In this document: piece by piece, positions 7,128-14,022 of the stretch
Numbering within the stretch: position 1 is the first letter of the stretch
Layout: the number at the start of each line of letters is the position of its first letter
Origin: Pseudomonadota bacterium
Lineage (GTDB): Bacteria > Pseudomonadota > Alphaproteobacteria > Rhizobiales > Tepidamorphaceae
Assembly: GCA_023458595.1 (NCBI GenBank)
Contig: JAEWYT010000184.1
Coordinates: 1 to 25,890 of the forward strand
DNA: 25,890 bases
Reading direction: 5' to 3'
The notes under the pieces: model-generated
The model's input: the letters and a program-made list of their open reading frames with translations, nothing else
What the model was told of the DNA's origin: nothing
Databases searched by the model: none
Position numbers and translations under genes: made by a program

Positions 7128-8156
7128 TCAGTTGCCGCCCTTGACCTTGGCGACTTCCGCCTTCAGCGCCTCGTAGGCCGCCTGGGCGTCGACGCCCTTG
7201 TCGGCGATCTGCTTGAGCGCCGCCTCGGTATAGGGCTTCAGCGCGGCCTCGATCTCGGTGAGCTGGGCGCCGGCGGGATCGACGAACGTCATCTTGCCGC
7301 TCGCCTTCATGGTCTCCGTCGCCGCGGCGTCGGCCTTGTCCCACACCTGGCCGGCCAGACGCGCGAGCTTCTCGCCGGAGACGCCGGTGATCGCGTCCTG
7401 GTCCTCTTTCGACAGCGCATCCCACTTGGCCTGGTTGATGACCACGAAGAAGGAGACGTTGTAGAGGCCGCCGGGAGCGATCAGGCCCTGGTCCAGCACC
7501 TCGTTGACCTTGAACGCGGTGACGGACTCGGCAGGGAACTCGATGCCGTCGGCGACGCCGCCGGACAGGATCTCGTAGGCCTTGGTGACGGGAGCCTGGA
7601 TCGGCACGAGGTCGAGCGCCTTGGCCACTTCCTGGGCGAAGCCGCCGCCGATGCGGATCTTGGAGCCCTTGATCGAAGCCATCGAGCTCAGGTCGCGACC
7701 CCTGGTCCAGAGCTGGCCGGGGCCATGCGTGAACACGGTCAGCACGTGCGTCCCCTTGTGCTCGTCGGCCTTCGCCAGATACTGCTCGTAGATGCGCCAG
7801 TAGGCGACGGACAGCCACTCCGACTTCTCGGAGAGGAACGGCAGCTCGGCGAGCGTGGTGACGACGAAGCGGCCCGGCGTGTAGTTGTGCACGCCGTAGG
7901 TGACGTCGGCGACGCCGTTGACGGCGAAGTCGAAATGCGCCGGCGGCGGTCCGAGCGGGGCATCGAGAACCTCCATCTTGACGCGGCCGTTCGTGGCCTC
8001 CTCCACCTGTTTGGTCCACGGCACGATGATCTCGGCGAACAGCGGATGTTTCGGCGGCAGCCAGTTGGCGACGCGCAGGACGGTCTGCGCCGAGGCCGGC
8101 GAGACCGCGAGCACCACGCCGGCGGCGACGAGCAAAGCTCCGAAAGTCTTTTTCAT
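7128..8156 (-). CDS. TRAP transporter periplasmic solute-binding protein, DctP family
   Basis: The 342-residue protein begins with a signal peptide (MKKTFGALLVAAGVVLAVSP, cleavage near ASA/QT at 23-24) and continues with the DctP fold: TVLRVANWLPPKHPLFAEII, then SIKGSKIRIGGG, which carries the Arg expected to bind the carboxylate of the ligand, and GVADGIEFP. DctP proteins capture organic acids in the periplasm and hand them to DctQM. The frame is open upstream of this ATG, but the signal peptide and the preceding GAGGGAA fix the start at 8154-8156. Its place inside the dioxygenase/ligase operon suggests that the ligand is the compound, or a precursor of the compound, degraded by these enzymes. 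Its identity cannot be read from sequence. Confidence 0.93.
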   Translation of the reverse strand: MKKTFGALLVAAGVVLAVSPASAQTVLRVANWLPPKHPLFAEIIVPWTKQVEEATNGRVKMEVLDAPLGPPPAHFDFAVNGVADVTYGVHNYTPGRFVVTTLAELPFLSEKSEWLSVAYWRIYEQYLAKADEHKGTHVLTVFTHGPGQLWTRGRDLSSMASIKGSKIRIGGGFAQEVAKALDLVPIQAPVTKAYEILSGGVADGIEFPAESVTAFKVNEVLDQGLIAPGGLYNVSFFVVINQAKWDALSKEDQDAITGVSGEKLARLAGQVWDKADAAATETMKASGKMTFVDPAGAQLTEIEAALKPYTEAALKQIADKGVDAQAAYEALKAEVAKVKGGN

Positions 8157-8200
8157 GGTCTTCAGTTCCCTCTTGTTGGTCGTGACGTCGGACTCGCCCC

Positions 8201-9724
8201 TTATGCCGGGGCTTCTGTCGCCTTGGCCACGATGCGTGAAACCTCGTCGATGCGCACCTTGCCCATCGCGTTCTTCGGCAGTTCGGCGACGAACACCACG
8301 TCGCGCGGATGCTTGAAGCGGGCGAGCCGCCCCTCGAAATGCCGCGCGATCTCCTCGCGCGTCACGGAACCCCTGTTGGCGACGACCACCGCCACCGGCA
8401 CCGCGCCCCAGCGCGGGTCCGGGCGGCCGACGATGCAGCACTCGGCGACGCCGTCGACTTCGCGCAGGAGCCGCTCGGCCTCCGCCGGATAGATGTTCTC
8501 GCCCCCCGAGATGATCACGTTCTTGATCCGGTCCCTGAACCAGTAGTCGCCGTTCGCATCATATTCGGCCACGTCGCCCGTGCGAAACCACCCGTCGGTG
8601 AAGGCCTTGGCGGTTTCGTCGGCGTCGTCCCAGTAGCCGCTCGCCACGTGCGGGCCGCGCACCAGGATCTCTCCGGGTACGCCGGGTCCGAGGTCGTTGT
8701 CGTCCGAATCGACGATGCGGACCGCGGTATGCAGCCCGACGCGACCCATCGAGCCGACCGTCGACTGCGCCTTCTCTATGCGCTGGTAGATCGCGATCGG
8801 CGCGGTCTCCGAGGATCCGTAGACCTGGATGACCGGCACGCCGCGGGCATGGATCGCTTCGATCATCTCGTCCGGCACGATCATCGAGCCGGTCGCGATC
8901 GCCCGAAGCGAGCCGATGTCGGTTTTCTCCCAGTCGGCATGGCCGGTCACGGCGGCGATCGTCGCCGGCACCAGCACCGTCAGGGTCGGGCGTTCCGCCT
9001 TGACCGCCCTCAGGAAGGCGCCGGGTTCGAAGCGCTCGTGCAGCGACACGGTCGCGCCGAGATGGAGCGCCGGCGTCGTCTGGATGTTGAGACCGCCGAC
9101 ATGGAACATCGGCAGGACGGTCAGAACCCGGTCGTGCGCCGTCATGTCGTGCATGTGGATCGCGTTGACCGCGTTCCAGGCGATGGCGTTCTGGGTCAGC
9201 ACGGCACCCTTCGGCCGGCCGGTGGTGCCGGACGTGTAGACGAGCAGCAGCGGGTCCTCGATGCGGCCCGCCCGTTCCGGCGCCTTCCCGGCCGCCGCGA
9301 CAAGATCGCCGAGCGTATCGGCGCTCTCGTGCGGGCCGTCGATGACGACTCGCCGGCAGCCCTCCGGAAGGATTTCGCCCGCGAGCGCCTCGAGGAACTG
9401 CTTCTGCGCGATCACCGCCTTCACGCCGGCGTTCTGCAGGATGAAGGCATGCTCGGGCGCCGCGAGCCGCCAGTTGAGCGGCACCACGATCAGGCCGAGC
9501 CGCGCAGCGGCGAACAGCAGGACGAGGAGATCGGGATGGTTGTAGCCGAGCCAGGCGATGCGGTCGCCCGGCCTCGCGCCGAACTCTCCCGCGAGCACCG
9601 CGGCCATCTTCTCGATGCGCGCCGCGAGGCCGGAATAGGTCAGTGTCTCGCCGGAAAAGCGGATCGCCGGCTTGTCCGGCTGGAAGCTGGCGTGTCTGTC
9701 GATCCAGAGCGAGATGTCGCGCAT
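8201..9724 (-). CDS. Acyl-CoA ligase (class I adenylate-forming enzyme)
   Basis: A 507-residue ANL-superfamily enzyme that activates a carboxylic acid as acyl-AMP and transfers it to CoA. Visible motifs in order: the P-loop YTSGTTGRPKG (163-173), VYGSSETAP (A5-type motif), DGWFRTGDV, the hinge region RIKNVIISGGENIYP, and the C-terminal PKNAMGK whose Lys489 is the usual adenylation lysine. All catalytic elements look intact. The frame is open far upstream, but the ATG at 9722-9724 begins the conserved N-terminal domain and sits 11 bp after the acyl-CoA dehydrogenase-like gene. Relatives include medium-chain fatty acid, benzoate-type and o-succinylbenzoate CoA ligases; substrate is not predictable. 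In this operon it probably activates an imported acid or a ring-cleavage product. Confidence 0.93.
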   Translation of the reverse strand: MRDISLWIDRHASFQPDKPAIRFSGETLTYSGLAARIEKMAAVLAGEFGARPGDRIAWLGYNHPDLLVLLFAAARLGLIVVPLNWRLAAPEHAFILQNAGVKAVIAQKQFLEALAGEILPEGCRRVVIDGPHESADTLGDLVAAAGKAPERAGRIEDPLLLVYTSGTTGRPKGAVLTQNAIAWNAVNAIHMHDMTAHDRVLTVLPMFHVGGLNIQTTPALHLGATVSLHERFEPGAFLRAVKAERPTLTVLVPATIAAVTGHADWEKTDIGSLRAIATGSMIVPDEMIEAIHARGVPVIQVYGSSETAPIAIYQRIEKAQSTVGSMGRVGLHTAVRIVDSDDNDLGPGVPGEILVRGPHVASGYWDDADETAKAFTDGWFRTGDVAEYDANGDYWFRDRIKNVIISGGENIYPAEAERLLREVDGVAECCIVGRPDPRWGAVPVAVVVANRGSVTREEIARHFEGRLARFKHPRDVVFVAELPKNAMGKVRIDEVSRIVAKATEAPA

Positions 9725-9735
9725 CGGTCCGTGGC

Positions 9736-11022
9736 TCAGTCGTCGGTCTCGCCGGGATTGTAGAGCGCCTCGCGGCCGATGCGGTCGAGGCAGAGCTCGG
9801 CGGTCCACGGCAGCATCAGCGCGCCGCAGCGGCTGTCGCGGTAAAGCCGCTCGAGAGGCAGGGTCTTCAGCATCGACTGGCCGCCGCAGGTGCGGATCGC
9901 GAGCTGGCAGAGCTCGTTGGCGTTCTCCATCACCGTGTACTGGGCGGCGTAGGCGCGCAGCACCTGTTCCTTCGAGGGATCGGCCTTGGCCTCGGTGACC
10001 GCCTGGAACCACAGCGCCTTGGTCTGCTGCAGCATGACGAACATCTGCGCGAGCGCGATCTGCTTGGTCGGAAACTTGCGTCGCTTTTCGGGCCCCGTGC
10101 CCGGGACCTCGCCGCGCAGGTACTTGACCGTGAAATCGACCGCCGCCTGGGCGATGCCGAGGTAGGTCGGCGACAGCGTCATGAACATGTGCGGCCAGCG
10201 CGAGGCGGCCTGGTAGTAGACGCCGCGCGGCATCAGCGCCGCGTCGTCGTCGACGAACACGTCCTCGAAGATCAGCGTGCGCGAGACGGTGCCGCGCATG
10301 CCGAGCGGGTCCCAGTCGCCGACCACCTTGACGCCTTCGGCATCCGCGGGAACGGCGATGTACATCGTGTCGCGCCGCGACGGTTTCTCGGCGGGTTTCA
10401 TCTCGCCGCACAGCACGCCGTAGTAGTTCGCCGAGCCCGACAGCGAGGCGAATATCTTCTTGCCGTTGATGAGCCAGCCGCCGTCGACGCGCTTTGCCGA
10501 TGTCGAGAACGGCACCACGCCGGCCGCCGCCGCGCCGCCTTCGGAGAACGGCTGGGCGTAGATCGCGCCCTTTTCGACAATGCGCTCGTAGTGGACCGCG
10601 CGCCGGCGCAGATGGTCGTCGCGCTCCTGCTTGGTCATCTCCAGATCGTCGGAGAGCGGCCCGGTCCACAGGCACGAGCAGACGTGCATGTTCCAGGTCA
10701 GCGCGGTGGAGCCGCAGTAACGGCCGATCTCGGCGGCGGTGGTGGCGTATTCGCGGAAATGCGCGCCTTCGCCGCCGTGCTCCTCCGGCACGCAGATGCC
10801 GAGTAGACGGGCCTCGTGCATGTCGCGGTAGTTTTCCATCGGGAAGATCGCCTCGCGGTCGTAGCCGGCCGCGCGCGGGGCGAAGTTGGCCTGCGCGAGC
10901 CTGCGCGCCCGCTCGTTCAGCTCGGCTTCCTTGTCCGACAGCCGGAAGGCCTCAGGATCGAAGATCGGCTGGTCGAGATCGATCGTGTCGAGATCCAGTT
11001 TCTCGAGATTGGCGACGGTCAT
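9736..11022 (-). CDS. Acyl-CoA dehydrogenase-like flavoprotein
   Basis: The 428-residue protein has the acyl-CoA dehydrogenase fold: an N-terminal helical domain, a central beta domain with WDPLGMRGTVSRTLIFEDVFV (237-257), and a C-terminal helical domain with RTCGGQSM. Canonical members oxidise acyl-CoA to enoyl-CoA using FAD. The segment YRDSRCGALMLPWTAEL places Glu409 where many family members carry the catalytic base (TSE motif). The usual GSD substrate-loop motif is replaced by QPFSEGGAAAAG (157-168), so the substrate may not be an ordinary acyl-CoA. The same fold is used by reduced-flavin monooxygenases, and a flavin reductase is encoded nearby at 12996-13958; that alternative remains open. 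The start at 11020-11022 overlaps the hydrolase stop by 4 bp (ATGA), showing translational coupling. Confidence 0.85.
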   Translation of the reverse strand: MTVANLEKLDLDTIDLDQPIFDPEAFRLSDKEAELNERARRLAQANFAPRAAGYDREAIFPMENYRDMHEARLLGICVPEEHGGEGAHFREYATTAAEIGRYCGSTALTWNMHVCSCLWTGPLSDDLEMTKQERDDHLRRRAVHYERIVEKGAIYAQPFSEGGAAAAGVVPFSTSAKRVDGGWLINGKKIFASLSGSANYYGVLCGEMKPAEKPSRRDTMYIAVPADAEGVKVVGDWDPLGMRGTVSRTLIFEDVFVDDDAALMPRGVYYQAASRWPHMFMTLSPTYLGIAQAAVDFTVKYLRGEVPGTGPEKRRKFPTKQIALAQMFVMLQQTKALWFQAVTEAKADPSKEQVLRAYAAQYTVMENANELCQLAIRTCGGQSMLKTLPLERLYRDSRCGALMLPWTAELCLDRIGREALYNPGETDD

Positions 11023-11771
11023 GACGTCTCCTCCGGAAGGCTCTTCAGGAACTCTTTGACGATATTGGCGAAACGATCGGGACATTCGAGCGGGGCCATA
11101 TGGCCGGTCGTCCTCAGAACCTCGATCTTCGCGTCGGGGATCAGTTCGGCCATCCGCTGCATGGTCTTGATCGGAGCGTTCCTGTCCTCGTCTCCGGCGA
11201 TCAGCAGAACCGGAACGGCGATCGAGGGCAGCTCCTCGCGACGGTTGAAGGTGACGAGGCACTTCAGGCCCGCGCGGTAGCTTGCCTCCGGCAGTTCGGC
11301 CATCAGCGCCTCGACTGCCGGCGCGGCGGCCGGATCCGCGTTCGAGCCGAGAAGCTCGCCGGATGCCCCCTGCGCGAGCTCGGCCATGCTCTTGCCCCCG
11401 TCCAGCGGGCCGAGCCGGGCCTTGAGGAAAGCTTCCTGAAACGAGCCGTCGCGGCTGCCGAACAGGGGAGTGGTTCCGGACAGGATCAGCGCGGCGACGC
11501 GGTCCGGGTGCCGGTGGTAGACCTCCTGCGCGATCATGCCGCCGATCGAATGGCCGAGGAAGACGGCCTTCGAGATCCCCGCCTTGTCGAGATCGGCGAC
11601 GGCCTCGTCGGCCATCCCGGCGAAGCTGAGGGGACCGGAGAGCGGCTTGCCGCCGTAGCCCGGCATGTCCCACGCAATGACTGGCACATCGCCCCTGAGC
11701 CGGTCGACGACAGGGGCGAACATGCCGCAGTCGGAGCCGACCCCGCTGAACAGGACGAGCGGTGCGCTCAT
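11019..11771 (-). CDS. Alpha/beta-hydrolase
   Basis: The 250-residue protein is a compact alpha/beta-hydrolase. The nucleophile elbow GHSIGG gives Ser75, the acid is Asp196 or Asp194 in IAGDEDRNAP, and the base is His224 in TTGHMAP, a canonical triad. It resembles 3-oxoadipate enol-lactonase and related small esterases or C-C hydrolases of aromatic catabolism. It overlaps both neighbours by 4 bp, immediately after the NicX-like dioxygenase gene, the position occupied by a deformylase in pyridine pathways. However, N-formylmaleamate deformylase NicD, as I recall it, uses an unusually placed Asp after strand 6, where this protein has Ser98 in ILSGTTP. It may therefore hydrolyse a different ring-opening product. 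Cytoplasmic; no signal peptide is seen. Confidence 0.9.
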   Translation of the reverse strand: MSAPLVLFSGVGSDCGMFAPVVDRLRGDVPVIAWDMPGYGGKPLSGPLSFAGMADEAVADLDKAGISKAVFLGHSIGGMIAQEVYHRHPDRVAALILSGTTPLFGSRDGSFQEAFLKARLGPLDGGKSMAELAQGASGELLGSNADPAAAPAVEALMAELPEASYRAGLKCLVTFNRREELPSIAVPVLLIAGDEDRNAPIKTMQRMAELIPDAKIEVLRTTGHMAPLECPDRFANIVKEFLKSLPEETS

Positions 11772-12814
11772 GCGCCCGCCTCCACGAGCCTGCCCTCCTC
11801 GACGACCGCGACGCCGTCGAGCGTGATCGTGCAGTTGCGGGTCGGCAGGTCGAAATGGCCCTTGGTGTAGCGGTTGGCGAACTCGTTGGCGCCGGTTGAG
11901 AACAGGAAATTGCCGGCGAACGCGCGCACTTCCGTGCCGTTCGTGTCGCGCTGGTCGTACATGGTCAGCGCCTCGTAGCGGGCGCCCTCGTTGAGGCCCC
12001 AGCCGACATGGCTGACCGCATAGGCCTCGCGGTCGCCCCAGGCGGCGAGGTAGCGGCGCATCAGCTCCGCGTCCGTGCCGGTGCCCTGCACGTCGGTGAC
12101 GTAGTCGTTCTCGATGACGAAGGTCACTCGGTGCTCGAAATAGCGCTTGAAGGTGAGGTTCACATCGCCGACGTCGAACACGAGCGTGCCGTTCACCGAG
12201 TTGGCGCGCGGGAAGCTGACGACGACCCCGCCCGGCCAGTGGGCGACGGTCTTCGGCCGGTCCGTGTAGCCCCAAACGCCCGCGGTCGCCGCCTCGCGCA
12301 TGTCGACGGCGAGATCGGTGCCGGCTGCCGAGGTGACACGCATCTCGCTCGCCGCCCGCGCCTGTTTCACCGCCGCCTTCACCCGAGTCTCCATGGAAGG
12401 ATGTGGGATCAGCCGTTCGAGCGCCTCGGGGTGCTCGTTGGAGATCATCTGGATGCGGGTGCCGCCGGACAGGATCTCCGGCAGTTCGGGCGAATGTAGG
12501 AGACCTTCGACCGTGCAGTCGACGACCATCGTCGTGGCTTTCAGGGCCTCGATCGCCGCCCGCTGGCCGGTGAGCGCCGCCGACGCTCCCGTCGAGCGCA
12601 CCGGCACCGGCGCGTCCTGCGGAGGCGTCGGGACGACGACGTGGAAGGCGGTGGCGCCGAGACGGGCGAGCGCGAGTTCCGCGAGATGGATGTTGACGGC
12701 GCGCGACTGGGTTTCCGACAGGATCGCGACCTGTTCGCCGGGAACGACCTTGCAGAGCTCGAACACCTTGACGAAGGCGTCGATCCACTTGGCTTCGATC
12801 CGATCGCTCAGCAT
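11768..12814 (-). CDS. NicX-like 2,5-dihydroxypyridine 5,6-dioxygenase family protein (M29-like fold)
   Basis: The 348-residue protein resembles Pseudomonas putida NicX, the Fe(II) extradiol-like enzyme that opens 2,5-dihydroxypyridine to N-formylmaleamate. Shared blocks are LLHSPELPEILSGGTRI, HWPGGVVVSFP, TLVFDVGDV, SHVGWGL, VRAFAGNFLFSTG and HFDLPTRNCTITLD. The His, His, Asp iron ligands reported for NicX map to His269 in SHVGWGL and to His320 and Asp322 in GHFDLP. The family shares a fold with M29 aminopeptidases and is often misnamed so. A GTG start 21 codons upstream is possible, but the ATG at 12812-12814 matches the length of NicX (about 350) and follows AGGGGA. It is first in the catabolic operon and overlaps the hydrolase gene by 4 bp. 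Exact substrate unproven; a ring with adjacent hydroxyl or N groups is likely. Confidence 0.85.
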   Translation of the reverse strand: MLSDRIEAKWIDAFVKVFELCKVVPGEQVAILSETQSRAVNIHLAELALARLGATAFHVVVPTPPQDAPVPVRSTGASAALTGQRAAIEALKATTMVVDCTVEGLLHSPELPEILSGGTRIQMISNEHPEALERLIPHPSMETRVKAAVKQARAASEMRVTSAAGTDLAVDMREAATAGVWGYTDRPKTVAHWPGGVVVSFPRANSVNGTLVFDVGDVNLTFKRYFEHRVTFVIENDYVTDVQGTGTDAELMRRYLAAWGDREAYAVSHVGWGLNEGARYEALTMYDQRDTNGTEVRAFAGNFLFSTGANEFANRYTKGHFDLPTRNCTITLDGVAVVEEGRLVEAGA

Positions 12815-12995
12815 CGGCTGCCGTCCCCTGTTCTGGTCCCCTGTTTGCCAGGCGATATCGTCGGAGCGGCTGTCCACCCTCGTATTTCTACGGAGAATAG
12901 CACTCGCCTTTTTGTATGAAAAGTGATAATTTTAGGTTTGAAATATATTTGCGCAGTCGCGCCCGAGGAATGAGCCGAGACGAAGGAGGCCCTCC
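12815..12995. promoter_or_regulatory. Divergent promoter/control region of the catabolic locus
   Basis: This 181 bp gap separates the divergent dioxygenase operon and flavin reductase-MarR gene. Bases 12881-12950 form the most AT-rich stretch in this part of the window, as expected for back-to-back promoters. It contains the dyad at 12908-12923 and a perfect 10-base palindrome AAATATATTT at 12941-12950. No -35/-10 pair is convincing on either strand. Confidence 0.6.
12908..12923. promoter_or_regulatory. Candidate operator dyad, CTTTT-N6-AAAAG
   Basis: An inverted repeat CTTTT (12908-12912) and AAAAG (12919-12923) with outer CACT/AGTG matches at 12901-12904 and 12922-12925. Size and position between divergent genes suit a MarR-type dimer site, plausibly bound by the MarR domain encoded next door. 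The binding partner is inferred. Confidence 0.3.
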
Positions 12996-13958
12996 GTGAC
13001 CGACGCGAAATCCTTCCGGATGGCGCTTGGACGGTTCGTCACGGGTGTGACGGTCATCACCGCCCTCGACGACGCCGGCCAGCCGGTCGGGCTGACCGCC
13101 AATTCCTTCAACTCGGTCTCGCTCGATCCGCCGATGGTGCTGTGGAGCCTGGCGCGGAAGTCGAAGAATCTCGCGGCTTACGAGAAGGCCAGCCATTTCG
13201 CGGTCAATGTGCTATCGGTCGATCAGAAGGCGATCTCCGATCGCTTCGCCAGGCCTGTCGAGGACCGTTTCCTGGGCGTCGAATGGGAGCCCGGCATCGG
13301 CGGCGCGCCGGTGCTCGAAGGCTGCGCGGCCGTCTTCGAATGCGCCAGCGAGCAATGCTACGAGGGCGGCGACCACGTGATCTTCCTCGGCCGCGTCGAG
13401 CGTTTCCAGGAGGAGAACCGCGTTCCGCTCGCCTACCACGCGGGCCGTTACGCAACCACCGCCCACTACGCCGGCGAGTTCAACGCCGGCCCGTTCCTCG
13501 ACGACTATCTCCTCTATCTGCTGGCCCGCGCCTCGAGCCTGGCGAGCGCCGAGTTCCACGCCGAGCTCGCGAAGCTCGGCATCCCGGTGCCGATGTGGCG
13601 GGTTCTGGCGATCCTGAGCGGCAGCGACGGCCACCCGCTCGGCGAGGTCGCCGCCCGCGCGCTGATGAAGCAGCCGACCGTTTCCAGGATCATCGATCGC
13701 CTGGAGGAACTCGGCAGCGTCAGGCGTGAGCCCGACGCGGTCGACCGGCGCCGGGTCCTGATCCGGATCACGCCGGCCGGCGAGAACCTCGTCGCCTCGC
13801 TGATAGACCGCGCCCAGGCGCACGAGGCCAACCTGCTCGACACGCACACGCCCGCCGAGGCGGAGATCCTGAAGCGCGTCCTGAAGCAGCTCATCCACCG
13901 TCTCGCCGAGCGCCAGTCGGGGATCGTCCTCGAGGCGCCCGACATGGAGACGGTCTGA
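12996..13958 (+). CDS. Flavin reductase fused to a MarR-type winged-helix domain
   Basis: The 320-residue protein has two domains. Residues about 5-162 are a flavin reductase domain (GRFVTGVTVITA at 12-23, GLTANSFNSVSLDPPMV, GDHVIFLGRVERF at 125-137) that would supply reduced FMN or FAD to a monooxygenase. Residues about 168-310 are a MarR domain with the recognition helix TVSRIIDRLEELG and an intact wing DRRRVLIRITPAG. The same architecture occurs in the reductase (C1) of Acinetobacter 4-hydroxyphenylacetate hydroxylase, where the MarR-like domain senses substrate and controls reduction. The GTG start has a perfect AAGGAGG at 12983-12989. It is divergent from the dioxygenase operon, the usual place of a regulator. 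No standard oxygenase partner is in the window. Dual reductase/regulator function is inferred. Confidence 0.92.
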   Translation: MTDAKSFRMALGRFVTGVTVITALDDAGQPVGLTANSFNSVSLDPPMVLWSLARKSKNLAAYEKASHFAVNVLSVDQKAISDRFARPVEDRFLGVEWEPGIGGAPVLEGCAAVFECASEQCYEGGDHVIFLGRVERFQEENRVPLAYHAGRYATTAHYAGEFNAGPFLDDYLLYLLARASSLASAEFHAELAKLGIPVPMWRVLAILSGSDGHPLGEVAARALMKQPTVSRIIDRLEELGSVRREPDAVDRRRVLIRITPAGENLVASLIDRAQAHEANLLDTHTPAEAEILKRVLKQLIHRLAERQSGIVLEAPDMETV

Positions 13959-13969
13959 AGCTTTGTCGC

Positions 13970-13986
13970 CGGGGGGCGGGCCCCCG
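13970..13986 (+). terminator. GC-rich hairpin after the flavin reductase-MarR gene
   Basis: CGGGGG and CCCCCG arms of 6 bp enclose a 5-base loop, 11 bp after the stop codon and before lysR. No strong T-tract follows, so termination would be partial or factor-assisted. Confidence 0.35.
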
Positions 13987-14022
13987 CTTCCAATCCGCCC
14001 GTGCTCATAGTCTAGTGCGTCG

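Noticed and set aside
8157..8441. Upstream extension of the TRAP binding protein
   Set aside because: It would bury the signal peptide inside the protein; the residues are a shadow of the ligase gene's 3' end.
9736..11673. Long N-terminal extension of the acyl-CoA dehydrogenase-like gene
   Set aside because: The extension lies within the hydrolase gene, is arginine-rich and lacks homology; the ATGA overlap at 11019-11022 gives a natural start. The same reasoning removes upstream extensions of the ligase, hydrolase and first sugar permease genes.
12815..12877. Earlier GTG start for the NicX-like protein
   Set aside because: It would add 21 polar residues not seen in NicX; the ATG at 12814 has a better ribosome site and gives the usual family length.
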